Of a stretch of 37,054 nt of DNA, positions 24,701-33,398 are shown one piece after another. The translations under genes and the position numbers were made by a program. The stretch is taken from the NCBI GenBank assembly GCA_938015445.1, contig CALLPE010000060.1:1-37054 (forward strand). The letters are read 5' to 3'. Numbering within the stretch: the first letter of the stretch is position 1; the number at the start of each line of letters is the position of its first letter. Source of the stretch: an uncultured Pirellulales bacterium. GTDB taxonomy: Bacteria > Planctomycetota > Planctomycetia > Pirellulales > Thermoguttaceae. The notes beneath the pieces are model-generated. The model did no database searches. It had not been told where the DNA came from and saw only the letters and a program-made list of their open reading frames with translations.

Positions 24701-27076
24701 ATGGGCTGGCTATCGGGGTGGAGGCGTTGGTTGGTACTGGCTGCGGTGTTGGCTTCCGGAGCGGCAACTGCCCGTCTCGGCCTTCTTCCGGCTGCGGCCA
24801 GTGACGGGCCAAAGCTCATCGGCCCGTCGCTAGAAGCCCCGCCGGCCGCCCAGGACAATTCCAAGGCCAAACATCCTGCTGCTGATTCCAAGGCTCAACA
24901 GCCCGATGCCGATGAGCAGTCCCCGGCACAGAAAAAAGAGCCTTCCGCCCAGCAGCCCGGCGCTCAACCGCTCGATGCATCCCAATCACAGCCTTCCAGC
25001 CCGCAATCCCCCGCTGCCAAAAGCGACGACGAACCCCCAGCCTCCGAACAACAACCTCAGTCACAGCCTGCGCCGGATCGCTTGCCAGGCTCGAAGGCGC
25101 CGCCCAAGCCCATGCCGCCACAGGTGGGCGAGCCGTTGGCCTCTGGCATCGTGGCGTTATTGGACGATGAGATCGTTGCCGGGCTGCAAAAGCGGAACAT
25201 CACCGATCGGTTTCGGCGATTCGTGGCGTATGCCGGCAATCGCTTGGATGTTTCTGCCGCACCGTATACCGGCTCGGAACTGGCCGGCAATTGTCGTCTG
25301 CGCTGGTACGACCATCTTTTGCGCAATCCGCTGAAAGCCACCGCCGAAGCCGAACAGTTCACCCGTAAACTGCATCTGGCCGTGCTCGACGAGCATCGGG
25401 GGCTGCAAAAAGTGCTTGCCATGGCCCGCGAGAAGCTGGATTTGCCCGCCTCTGCCGTGCGAGACACTTCGGCGCCACAGTCGCCCCAGGAGGCGTTGGA
25501 CCGGGTGAAGGAGGCGTTGATTGCCGCTCGGGCTGCTCACGCGGCGGCGCTGGCCCCGCTTACCAAAAGCGAGTTGCGCGAGCTGGCCACCAATGCTTAT
25601 CCGGTTCTTGTCAGTCAGAACAACGTAGGTCATACGCTGGCCAATCGCGGTACCGGCCGGCGATTATGCGATCTGATCGAGAAGATCGACCTGGGCGCGA
25701 TGGTTCAGGCGGGTGACAGCCTCGCCCGGTTGGCCTCGCCGGATTTGCTCCACAAACTCTCCGAACTGCCGGCCGACGGCAATGTGAAGCTCGACGGCGT
25801 TACCGGCACAGTGGTGGCGCGATACGATACGCCCGCCGGAGCGGTCATCATCGGGGGCCGCGGCCCAAACACTTATCAGCTCGACAAACTGGCTGACGTC
25901 GCCTGCGTGATAGACCTGGGCGGTAACGACGTTTATCACGACGGTAGCGTTTCCCTGTCGCGGCCAGTGATGGTGATCATCGACCTGGGCGGGGACGATC
26001 ACTATCGGGGTTCTGTGCCGGGGATTCAAGGCGGCGCCATACTGGGCGTTTCGATGCTGCTCGATTTGGCCGGCGACGACCTGTATCAAGCCGCCGATTG
26101 CGCGCAAGGCTCGGCTTTGGCCGGGGTGGGCATCCTAGTGGACTATGCCGGCAGCGACCGTTACGCCGGTATCCGCCGCGTGCAAGGTCAGGCCCTGGGC
26201 GGAGTGGGCGTGCTGATCGACCGCGCCGGTAACGATGCCTACAAAGCGGCCATGTGGGCGCAAGGATTCGGCGGCCCGCGGGGCTTCGGCCTGCTAGATG
26301 ACTGCGAAGGCTCAGACCATTACTTTTGCGGCGGCCGATGGCGCGATTCTTATCCGGAAACGCCCGGGATGGAAGGCTGGGGACAAGGCGTCGGCTCGGG
26401 ACTGCGGCAGGTGGCCAACGGCGGTATCGGCGTGATACTCGACGGCGGCGGCGACGACGTTTACGAGTTCGACTATCTGGCCCACGGCGGCGGCTACTGG
26501 TGCGGGGTGGGCATGGCCCGCGACTTCGGTGGCCACGACCGCCGCCTGATTACCCGAACAGCCTTCGACGGCTCCCAGCGCACCGAGCCGAAGTTCGGCC
26601 GGTTCAATTGCGGTTGGGGATGCCATTACGCGCTGGGCTTTTTGTTCGACGACGCCGGCGACGACGTTTACGAAGGCACGATCATGGGCCTAGGCATGGC
26701 GTGGGATTGCTCGGTGGGCGTGCTGTGCGACTTCGGCGGCAACGACCGCTACGAGTCTACCGGTAGTCTGACGCAAGGCGTCGGCGCGCAGATGGGCCTG
26801 GGCATCCTGTTCGACTACAACGGCGACGACGTTTACCTGGGCACCAGTCAAGGCTACGCCTCACCCAGCGTAACTTACCATCCCATGCCCACTTGCGGCG
26901 GCAACTTCAGCTTTCTGGTCGATTACGGCGGCAGCGACCGTTACGGCAGCGGTGCAAAGAATAACACTTACATGATGCGCGGCAGCGAAGGCGGATTCCT
27001 GATCGACCGGCCGCGCCGCGATGAAATAGAGCACACAGTTACGAAAATCCCCTCGCCCGCACGCGCCAAACAATGA
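24701..27076 (+). CDS. Secreted protein with twelve GxDxY solenoid repeats
   Basis: The product has 791 residues. A signal peptide or anchor (residues 6-34) is followed by a Pro/Gln/Ser/Ala-rich disordered stretch (about 40-143) and a helical region (about 145-355). Residues 400-750 carry a repeat centred on [GAN]-G-[NDSH]-D-x-Y at 407, 430, 457, 483, 509, 536, 583, 610 (degenerate, GGHDRR), 652, 679, 707 and 743. Most copies are 26-28 residues apart, and each is preceded by a hydrophobic strand (for example GVGILVDY, GIGVILDG, GLGILFDY) and often followed by a QG turn. This fits a beta-solenoid with one coil per repeat, and the acidic turn could bind calcium as in RTX proteins, which is an inference. 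No catalytic motif was recognised. It has its own strong promoter and is probably periplasmic or surface-located. Confidence 0.85.
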   Translation: MGWLSGWRRWLVLAAVLASGAATARLGLLPAAASDGPKLIGPSLEAPPAAQDNSKAKHPAADSKAQQPDADEQSPAQKKEPSAQQPGAQPLDASQSQPSSPQSPAAKSDDEPPASEQQPQSQPAPDRLPGSKAPPKPMPPQVGEPLASGIVALLDDEIVAGLQKRNITDRFRRFVAYAGNRLDVSAAPYTGSELAGNCRLRWYDHLLRNPLKATAEAEQFTRKLHLAVLDEHRGLQKVLAMAREKLDLPASAVRDTSAPQSPQEALDRVKEALIAARAAHAAALAPLTKSELRELATNAYPVLVSQNNVGHTLANRGTGRRLCDLIEKIDLGAMVQAGDSLARLASPDLLHKLSELPADGNVKLDGVTGTVVARYDTPAGAVIIGGRGPNTYQLDKLADVACVIDLGGNDVYHDGSVSLSRPVMVIIDLGGDDHYRGSVPGIQGGAILGVSMLLDLAGDDLYQAADCAQGSALAGVGILVDYAGSDRYAGIRRVQGQALGGVGVLIDRAGNDAYKAAMWAQGFGGPRGFGLLDDCEGSDHYFCGGRWRDSYPETPGMEGWGQGVGSGLRQVANGGIGVILDGGGDDVYEFDYLAHGGGYWCGVGMARDFGGHDRRLITRTAFDGSQRTEPKFGRFNCGWGCHYALGFLFDDAGDDVYEGTIMGLGMAWDCSVGVLCDFGGNDRYESTGSLTQGVGAQMGLGILFDYNGDDVYLGTSQGYASPSVTYHPMPTCGGNFSFLVDYGGSDRYGSGAKNNTYMMRGSEGGFLIDRPRRDEIEHTVTKIPSPARAKQ

Positions 27077-27131
27077 CCAGCCGCGTACCAGGCGCGCCGC
27101 TGGCCGGACGAAGGCGACGCCAAGCGCTGCC

Positions 27132-27179
27132 GACAAAACGGCAGCGATAAAGGGCTGTTGACAAAACGGCAGCGATAAA
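27132..27179. repeat. 20-bp direct repeat, 28-bp period
   Basis: The 20-mer gacaaaacggcagcgataaa occurs perfectly at 27132-27151 and 27160-27179, separated by 8 bp. It lies in the 233-bp gap between two exported-protein genes. It could be a duplicated binding site or a slippage product. Confidence 0.9.
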
Positions 27180-27309
27180 CGGCACCGGCTAGCCGCGTCG
27201 GCTACCGGCAAGGGCCATTGACCGGCGGAGTCGAAGCGGCGCGTCGGAAGCAATCGACCCGCCATGGCAGCGGAAGCGGTCGAGCGGTCTTGGCAAAGGA
27301 GTGCCGACG

Positions 27310-29262
27310 ATGTGGCGATTACTGGTTTTGGCGGTGGCCGCCGTTTGGGTGTGCCTGGGCGCATGGCTGGTGTTGGCCGACTGTTCTCCCGGCCGCGACG
27401 ATATGCCCGATGTAGAAGGCCCGGTACGTGCGGCGGAATATCATCAGCCGGAAACAAGCGGCCAGCAGTCGGGACGCTCTGGCGATGATCATAGGCAACA
27501 TCGGGCGGAGGCCGAGATGGCGCCTTCTGCGGCAGCAGGCCCGGCGCTGTTGCCTGATGTTCCCCACCAGGCCCGACCGCTCAAGCCCGGCGGCAGTGGC
27601 TCGGCGCATGTTCTTCCGGCGGATGAATCTTCAAGGGATGACTACTCCGCGGGGCGTTCTTCCGAGAATGAGTCTTCAGCGGATGGACCTCCGAAGGGCG
27701 AGCCTTCAGGGGAGGACTTGTCAGATGACGAGTCCTCTCCGGAAGACCCGGCTGCGGAGCCGCAGTCAATGCCCGGCGACGCCCGATCCGAACCGATAGA
27801 ACCGATAGAACCGGCAGAACCGAATTCGCAAAAGCCGCATTTGCAGCCGCCGCCGCCTGTGGACGGCCCGGTGTTGCCGGGGCTACAGCCGCCGGAGAGC
27901 AAACCCTCTGTCGTGCCTGCGCCGGGCGGTAAGGCCGACGCTACTCGTGTTCCCAGCGGCATCAATTCTCCGCTGCCACCGCTCGAACCATCGCCCAGCG
28001 ATGGAACCGACCGGCCTTCGGGCCTGTCCAAGCCTGTTCCCAACCAAGCTGGGCCGTCGCCATCGGCCGATCTTACGCCGCCAATGGTGCCTGCACCAAT
28101 ACGACGTCCGCTTACCCCAGCGCAGGCGGCTTTGCGCGACCGGCTGCGGCGCGTGGTGGGCTACTATCAGGCGCAACCGCTCAATCCGCAGCAGCACACG
28201 GCCACCGAACTGCTTTACGCAGCAATGGCCTTCGGCGTCAACACCGAAGTTCATCCGCCCGGCTCGAAGAAACTCAACGGTATCACCTACCTTTGCTGGA
28301 ATCTGCCCTGTGCTGGGGGCGAGTTGCTAACGGTCGTCGATGGCCGGATCGCTGCACGGGTAGGGTACATGTTCCAACGCCAGGACGGCCAGATGCTAGC
28401 CGTGTTGGCCCTGGCGCGTGTGCCGCGGAACTATCCCATGCGCGCCGGCGGCGTGGTGGGCACCGTGGCCGATCTGGTGGAGTACGAAAAACTTTCGTGT
28501 CGGGCCGGCAGCGAGCTATCGCTGAAGCTGATCGGCCTATCGTACTACGTCGATGAGCCGGACTGGCAAAACGAGTTGGGCCAAAATTGGTCGCTGGAAC
28601 GGATGGTAGGCGAACTGTTGGTGCAGCCGACTGCCGCCCTGCCCGAAGGCGGAACCACACGCCTGCTGGCCCTGGCCTGCGCGCTTGGCGAACGGCGGCG
28701 CCGCAATCAGCCTATCGACGGGCAGTTCGCAGCCGCGCAACAGCTTGTCGAACGTTTCCGAGCAATTGCGCTGGACGTGCAAAATGCCGACGGCAGTTGG
28801 GGGCCGGCGTACTTCGCTGGGCGTTCGACCAGCCGGGAACCGGCCGTGCAGTTGCGCTGCACCGCTCAAATGTTAGGATGGCTGGTCCGCTGGGCGCCAG
28901 CGGAGCAGCTCGACGACCCCCGCCTGGTCCGCAGCGTGCAGTACCTGCTGGAGCTGCTCGGCGGACACGGGCAGGCTTGGAACCTGCGCGGGCTGAGCAC
29001 GCGAGATTTCGCGGCGGTGATGCACGCGCTGGACGCACTGTCGGCCTACGACGAGCGATTTTTCAAACCTGCCGAGGTCGCCGAACTGGGCCCGTCGCCC
29101 CGCATGCCCCAAACGACCAACGCCGGCGCCGTTCCGCAGACTCGACAGCCCCAGCGCACCGCCGAACAACTGCATCGCACCCCCGAGCAAACGCATCGCA
29201 GCGTTGAACAACCGGCGCGCACCGCCACAGGCCTGAAAGGGCCACCGGGCAAACATCAGTAA
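27310..29262 (+). CDS. Large exported protein with alpha/alpha-barrel-like C-terminal domain
   Basis: The product has 650 residues from ATG 27310, chosen because AAAGGAG at 27295-27301 is 8 nt upstream; the in-frame GTG at 27301 overlaps that site. A single N-terminal hydrophobic helix (WRLLVLAVAAVWVCLGAWLVLA) anchors or exports it. Residues about 30-270 are low complexity, rich in Pro, Ser, Glu and Asp, with degenerate units such as DESSRDD, ENESSADGPP and DDESSPED. The folded part (about 270-600) starts LTPAQAALRDRLRRVVGYYQAQPLNP and contains HTATELLYAAMAFGV, GGTTRLLALACALGERRRR and VQNADGSWGPAYFAG, followed by QLRCTAQMLGWLVRWAP and DPRLVRSVQYLLELL. NADGSWG resembles the QW motif of terpene cyclase/prenyltransferase alpha/alpha toroids; the catalytic Asp-rich motif is not visible. 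The C-terminal tail repeats RTAEQLHRTPEQTHRSVEQ. Confidence 0.75.
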   Translation: MWRLLVLAVAAVWVCLGAWLVLADCSPGRDDMPDVEGPVRAAEYHQPETSGQQSGRSGDDHRQHRAEAEMAPSAAAGPALLPDVPHQARPLKPGGSGSAHVLPADESSRDDYSAGRSSENESSADGPPKGEPSGEDLSDDESSPEDPAAEPQSMPGDARSEPIEPIEPAEPNSQKPHLQPPPPVDGPVLPGLQPPESKPSVVPAPGGKADATRVPSGINSPLPPLEPSPSDGTDRPSGLSKPVPNQAGPSPSADLTPPMVPAPIRRPLTPAQAALRDRLRRVVGYYQAQPLNPQQHTATELLYAAMAFGVNTEVHPPGSKKLNGITYLCWNLPCAGGELLTVVDGRIAARVGYMFQRQDGQMLAVLALARVPRNYPMRAGGVVGTVADLVEYEKLSCRAGSELSLKLIGLSYYVDEPDWQNELGQNWSLERMVGELLVQPTAALPEGGTTRLLALACALGERRRRNQPIDGQFAAAQQLVERFRAIALDVQNADGSWGPAYFAGRSTSREPAVQLRCTAQMLGWLVRWAPAEQLDDPRLVRSVQYLLELLGGHGQAWNLRGLSTRDFAAVMHALDALSAYDERFFKPAEVAELGPSPRMPQTTNAGAVPQTRQPQRTAEQLHRTPEQTHRSVEQPARTATGLKGPPGKHQ

Positions 29263-29327
29263 TGACGCTTCGGTTCACACCCGGCTTGCTTTAGTAATGA
29301 CGCTTCGGTTCACACCCGGCTTGCTTT
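29258..29327. repeat. Perfect 35-bp tandem duplication across a stop codon
   Basis: The unit at 29258-29292 is repeated without mismatch at 29293-29327. The first copy contains the TAA stop (29260-29262) of the preceding gene, and the second copy repeats that TAA downstream. Perfect identity implies a recent duplication or active maintenance. It is unrelated in sequence to the other tandem repeats in the window. Confidence 0.95.
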
Positions 29328-29381
29328 GTTTGCGGACAGCGGTGGGGGGCGCCGCGATCATGGCCGCTATTTCGTGGCGCG

Positions 29382-30296
29382 CTATTTCTTGACCAGCACG
29401 CCGGAATAGACCCGCTGAGGGCCTCGGGGGGATTCCAGCAATAGCGCGCCGTCGGAGGCGATGCCCACGCAGCGGCCCACGATGACCTTGTCGCCCTGTT
29501 GCACGCGGAGCGTCTGGCCATGCTGAAGGCAGGCCTGATCTGCCAGAGCGGCAACGTGCGTCGGTTGTTGGGACAAATCGTGCAACAAGCAATGCAGATG
29601 GTTCAGCAAAGCGATCAGCAGCGCGGTGTGCTCGTGCCTGCGGCCCGTAAGCTCGAAGATGGTAGTGGCCGCGCCGTGCAGCTCCGGCGGCGCATCGGCC
29701 AGGCGATTGTTGGTGTTCACTCCGATTCCCACGACTAGCTTGCCGCCCAGTGCTTCGACCAGTATTCCGGCCAATTTGGCGCGATCGACCATCACATCGT
29801 TGGGCCAGTGGATACCCACGACGCGGCCGGGAAGCAGCGGCCGCACCGTTTCCACTACTGCCAGCGCGGCGGCCAGCGAAACCAGCGGCGGAACAAGCGC
29901 CGGCGGTGACTGCCGGGCGTCGGAACAGGCAGAAGACACGCCCGCCGAATGCTTCAAACTGAGCAGCAGGCTGCAAGCCAGCGCTGCTTCTCCGGTCCAC
30001 CAGCGGTTGGTGCCCCGGCCCCGCCCGGCCGTCTGGCGTCCGGCCACGATCAGTAAAGGCAGTTCCAGGCCCCGCTCGGCGGCGCACTGCTTGGCGCGAT
30101 CGTTGGTGGAGCCGATCGTGCGGTGCAGCTCCACGGTGGCGACGAACGTCTGCCGGAGGATCTGGCCTACATCCAGGGTCACTTTTTCACGCTCTGAAAC
30201 ATTCCTGAGGGTGAATCGGACAACGCGCCAAGGCGGCGGTACCAGCGCCCTTACCATCCAACCACGCAAGATTGCCGTTTTTTGGGTCTGATGCAA
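29382..30296 (-). CDS. birA: Biotin--[acetyl-CoA-carboxylase] ligase without DNA-binding domain
   Basis: BirA activates biotin with ATP and transfers it to the biotin carboxyl carrier protein. The catalytic domain starts at about residue 52 (ATVELHRTIGSTNDRAK) and has GRQTAGRGRGTNRWWTGEAALACSLLL (the biotin/ATP-binding loop, 91-100 core), the WPNDVMV motif, KLAGILVE (Lys174, catalytic) and VVGIGVNTN. A C-terminal SH3-like domain follows (about 256-304, LRVQQGDKVIVGRCVGIASDGALLLESPRGPQRVYSGVLV). There is no N-terminal winged helix, so it is a monofunctional ligase, not a biotin repressor. The start is uncertain: ATG 30296 abuts the 24-bp repeat array; ATG 30257 and GTG 30182 are in-frame alternatives, and the last trims the protein to the conserved core. 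Confidence 0.9.
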   Translation of the reverse strand: MHQTQKTAILRGWMVRALVPPPWRVVRFTLRNVSEREKVTLDVGQILRQTFVATVELHRTIGSTNDRAKQCAAERGLELPLLIVAGRQTAGRGRGTNRWWTGEAALACSLLLSLKHSAGVSSACSDARQSPPALVPPLVSLAAALAVVETVRPLLPGRVVGIHWPNDVMVDRAKLAGILVEALGGKLVVGIGVNTNNRLADAPPELHGAATTIFELTGRRHEHTALLIALLNHLHCLLHDLSQQPTHVAALADQACLQHGQTLRVQQGDKVIVGRCVGIASDGALLLESPRGPQRVYSGVLVKK

Positions 30297-30360
30297 GTTG
30301 TTGCATCGGGGTTGCTACAAGCCGTTGCATCGGGGTTGATGCAAGCCGTTGCAAGGCGCA
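30290..30360. repeat. 24-bp repeat array with internal dyads
   Basis: Units starting TTGCATCGGGGTTG lie at 30301-30324 and 30325-30348, with a partial third from 30349. The 24-bp period equals eight codons; on the plus strand it reads as GLMQVVAS, GLLQAVAS, GLMQAVAR. The array contains dyads, the best being GATGCAA (30290-30296) against TTGCATC (30301-30307) with a 4-nt loop. Decayed related fragments (TTGCTACAAGCCGTTG) continue to about 30400. It sits directly upstream of the biotin ligase reading frame. Confidence 0.85.
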
Positions 30361-30575
30361 CGGCTACGACCAACTTTATGGGCTTGCTACAAGCCGTTGT
30401 CGCGCGGTCGATGCAAGAATCGGCCAGGGCAAGTGACGCCACGAAACTTGTGGGCCTGCCCCTCAAGGGCATCCCACCTGGAGGATCGCAACCCATGTGG
30501 CCAGTCGCGGTGGTTGTGGGCCTGTCCCCCAGCGGCATCGTACCCGACATTCGCGGCCGCAGCCCCCAATAATGA
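30361..30575. other. Intergenic remainder between birA and the large exported protein gene
   Basis: Decayed copies of the upstream array extend to about 30420. A second pair of related segments starts at GTGGGCCTGCCCC (about 30449) and GTGGGCCTGTCCC (about 30518). A plus-strand frame at 30282-30572 (TTG start, 96 residues) spans all of these and a minus-strand frame does so too; neither has a clear ribosome-binding site, so no gene is called. Confidence 0.45.
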
Positions 30576-33398
30576 TTATCGGCCAGCAGGCTCGAACAAA
30601 GCAATGGTAACGTTGTCGATATAGGCTGCGCCGAGTCCGGTCAGCACGAAACTGACGTTTACCGTGCCCGACTGCGGGGCGACCCGATATATGGTGAATT
30701 GCTGCCAGCCGGCGGTCTTGTTGACCCGCAGCGCCAAGTCGTCGCCTGCCAAGCTGTCAACAATCATCAACCCATCTACGCTGGCTGCGATCGGCTGGGG
30801 GATATTCACCCACCCGTGGATGCGAACCACTTGGCCTGCTTGGATGGGTATCGGTGGGGTGGCGACCCAAAGCGGCGGGCTGTCCAGCGCAGCCGGCGGC
30901 GCGGGCGTCTGCGGCTTTGCGGTGGCCAAAGGCTGTCCGGGGGGCTGATCCGACCAAGCCCACAGCCGTAACCCCTGACGCCCGCTGTGCGCGGCGTCGG
31001 GTGTCAGTTGGGCATCGGACTTCACCCCTGCTATGGTGAACTGGAAATGCTGCCAGCCACTGGCGGTCAGCAGATGAAAGTCCTCGAAATCGCCGCCGGG
31101 CAGCAGATTCTGCCCGAGACGCATGCCCGTCAATTGTTGGGCCAATCGCCCGTGCCATGTCAGCGCAGCGAAACCGGTGGTGGCGGGGCTGCTTACGGGC
31201 CAGGGCAGCCCCGAGGCAGTTTTCTCCCAACACCAACGCTCCACGGCCCGCAAGTATGCTGCCGCTTGCTCGGCATAACGACAAGCGGTGGTATAGTCGT
31301 TGGCGGCTAGTCGGGCGTCGCACTCCCGCAGGCTGTCACGCGCTGCTTGCAATGCTTCGATGGACTTCTGCCGCACATCGGCGTAGCGGTGCCACTGCTC
31401 GCTGGCTGCGAGAACTGCGTTGTAGCGGGCCACTACCAGCGCGCGATGCAACTGTGCAGCGCGTGGGCCGATGGCAACCGCTCGGCGGCTGACCGAGTCG
31501 ATCACCAGCGGATCGTGCCCCAACACCACAAAGCCACCCAACGTGAAAGGCTCGATCGTCACGCGAATGCCGCCGGTCGCCCGCTTGTGACGCAATGGTT
31601 GTACGCCGCCGGGCGAAAGCCAATAAGCGCTGCTCGATTCCGGCGCGCCGGGCACAACCAACGACAAACTGGTGGCCGCGGCTTGTGGGGTGGCATACTG
31701 ACCCTCTGGGGCCAACCAGGCGGGTATCGCCAACCTGGCGCGGTCCACCCGCAGCACCGAAACGGAAACTTCCGGAATGCTCGACTCGGCTTCGCTCAGA
31801 TAGCTGCCGGCTGCCGCCCACGGCTCGATCAAAGATAGCTCCAGATTCAGCAGCTCCAGGGCCATCGCGCGGCGGCGGGTTTGGGGATCGTCCGCCGACA
31901 GAGGCGTTTCGGAAAGAACCAGCAAGCCCCGGCTGCCGGCGGCGATAGCCGTCAGGGCTTGCAAGCGGATTTGCTCTTCGGGCACGGTGGCGGGCAACGG
32001 CACAGTGGCATCAATGGCCGCCAGTTGTGCGCGCAGCGCGGGCGAAGGCTGGCTTTGCAGCGTGGTCCAAAACGTTGTGCCCGGACGTGCCAAGCGCAAC
32101 TGGTCGCGGAGCCAACGTGGATACTCGGCCAGCGGCATGCTTGTCCCCAACGGCCGCCGATCCATCAGCACCAAATCGCAGGTGCGGCTGTACGCTTGCA
32201 GATCGGCCAGCGGCTGGCAGATTGTCGGCCGACGGCCCTGTCGGTCGGCAAGTCGAATATGCTGCGCCCATCTGCGGGTGGCATCGGTATGCTGGTGGTT
32301 GAGCCTGCGGCCCAGGTCCCAAGCCAACACGGCGTCGTATTGGGAGCCGATTTCGGTCAGAGCGGCCAGGTGCTCGTCGGGCAGATCGAACGCTGGGGGA
32401 CGCGGCGGCGGACAGATCACCCACAGTCCCAATTGCTTGGCCTCGGCCAGCAGTTCGCTGGTAGGCGGGCCGTCTAGCCACACTCCGGTGAAGCCAAGCT
32501 GTTTTATCAGCGGCAGCGGTTCGCCGCGGTATTGGATCAGCCGCGGAAACACCGGCTTGCCTTGGATGAGCAATATCGAACCATCAAACACCGCGGCCCG
32601 CTGGTGCGGCTGAGCCTGCTGCTGGCTTTGCCGATGCGGCGCCGCGGCGGCCGGCGGAACGCCTGTGTCGGTGGGCAGGGTGTGTGCGGGCACGGCAGCC
32701 GCAGAATCTTGCTGGCCGGCGACGCTTACCACCGCGTACCCGGCGATTTCCAAGTCGTCGATCCACACGTTGGTTTCGCCGGGCCCTCCGTAAACGTTAA
32801 GCAGCAGTTCGGCCAAGTATGCCTCGCGTCCATCGACTTGCGGGCCGAGTTGCGTCCGCAACACCCGAATGTGGCGGTTCAGCGCAAGCCACAGATCGTC
32901 CAGACGCAACTGTTGCCAGCGGCCTACTTCGGCGTATCCTGGGCCGGTCAGTAAGATGCTCATGGGCTGCCCGGTGCGAGGGTCAGTCGTGCGGGGTAAA
33001 ACGATGCGCGCGGCCAATTGCAGTCCGGGACGGTCCGAACGGACCCACAAACTCGGCGCCAGATCGGGGATTACGCGCGGCTTGCCGACCGGATGGGCGA
33101 AGTAGGCCGTAGTCCCCCCTTCGCCCACCAGCCGGATCCATTCGCTGCTGTTACCGGTTTTGGCCACGTCTTGCACGCGGCGGTGTTCCAGCAGCCGATA
33201 GCGTGCATCGCCGCCGGCTGGGTGCCAACTGGTCGTTGGTCCCTCGAACTGTTCCCGCCACAGCTCTTGCGCCGGCGCGGTGTTCGAGTCGAAGCAATCT
33301 GCCAGCACGACGGCGAAGATGACCAGGGCGAAGATGGACAATCTGGGACACATCGAGCGAGTATGGGCTGTGCGTAGCGTGTCGAGGCTGTTAGCCAT
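30576..33398 (-). CDS. Large exported multidomain protein, TIM-barrel-like core with CBM-like ends
   Basis: The product has 940 residues from ATG 33398. An export signal (CPRLSIFALVIFAVVLADCFDSNTAPAQ) ends near residue 43; LADC resembles a lipobox. Residues about 43-224 look like a beta-sandwich sugar-binding module (ELWREQFEGPTTSWHP, NVWIDDLEIAGY at its end). A Gln/Ala/Pro-rich linker (225-267) follows. Residues about 268-560 look like a glycoside-hydrolase-type TIM barrel: GSILLIQGKPVFPRLIQY, LIKQLGFTGVWLDGPP, YDAVLAWDLGRRL and TAIAAGSRGLLVLSE. A helical part comes next, then a C-terminal carbohydrate-binding-like domain (from about 765: NLLPGGDFEDFHLLTASGW to the final AAYIDNVTIALFEP). No catalytic Glu pair could be assigned. 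ATG 33353, just before the signal, is an alternative start. Confidence 0.75.
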   Translation of the reverse strand: MANSLDTLRTAHTRSMCPRLSIFALVIFAVVLADCFDSNTAPAQELWREQFEGPTTSWHPAGGDARYRLLEHRRVQDVAKTGNSSEWIRLVGEGGTTAYFAHPVGKPRVIPDLAPSLWVRSDRPGLQLAARIVLPRTTDPRTGQPMSILLTGPGYAEVGRWQQLRLDDLWLALNRHIRVLRTQLGPQVDGREAYLAELLLNVYGGPGETNVWIDDLEIAGYAVVSVAGQQDSAAAVPAHTLPTDTGVPPAAAAPHRQSQQQAQPHQRAAVFDGSILLIQGKPVFPRLIQYRGEPLPLIKQLGFTGVWLDGPPTSELLAEAKQLGLWVICPPPRPPAFDLPDEHLAALTEIGSQYDAVLAWDLGRRLNHQHTDATRRWAQHIRLADRQGRRPTICQPLADLQAYSRTCDLVLMDRRPLGTSMPLAEYPRWLRDQLRLARPGTTFWTTLQSQPSPALRAQLAAIDATVPLPATVPEEQIRLQALTAIAAGSRGLLVLSETPLSADDPQTRRRAMALELLNLELSLIEPWAAAGSYLSEAESSIPEVSVSVLRVDRARLAIPAWLAPEGQYATPQAAATSLSLVVPGAPESSSAYWLSPGGVQPLRHKRATGGIRVTIEPFTLGGFVVLGHDPLVIDSVSRRAVAIGPRAAQLHRALVVARYNAVLAASEQWHRYADVRQKSIEALQAARDSLRECDARLAANDYTTACRYAEQAAAYLRAVERWCWEKTASGLPWPVSSPATTGFAALTWHGRLAQQLTGMRLGQNLLPGGDFEDFHLLTASGWQHFQFTIAGVKSDAQLTPDAAHSGRQGLRLWAWSDQPPGQPLATAKPQTPAPPAALDSPPLWVATPPIPIQAGQVVRIHGWVNIPQPIAASVDGLMIVDSLAGDDLALRVNKTAGWQQFTIYRVAPQSGTVNVSFVLTGLGAAYIDNVTIALFEPAGR

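Noticed and set aside
29275..30087. Minus-strand frame of 270 codons overlapping the biotin ligase
   Set aside because: Arg-rich shadow in another phase of the recognised birA-type gene.
30282..30572. Plus-strand 96-codon frame through the second 24-bp array
   Set aside because: Starts with TTG, has no ribosome-binding site and owes its length to the repeats; a minus-strand frame is open through the same repeats.
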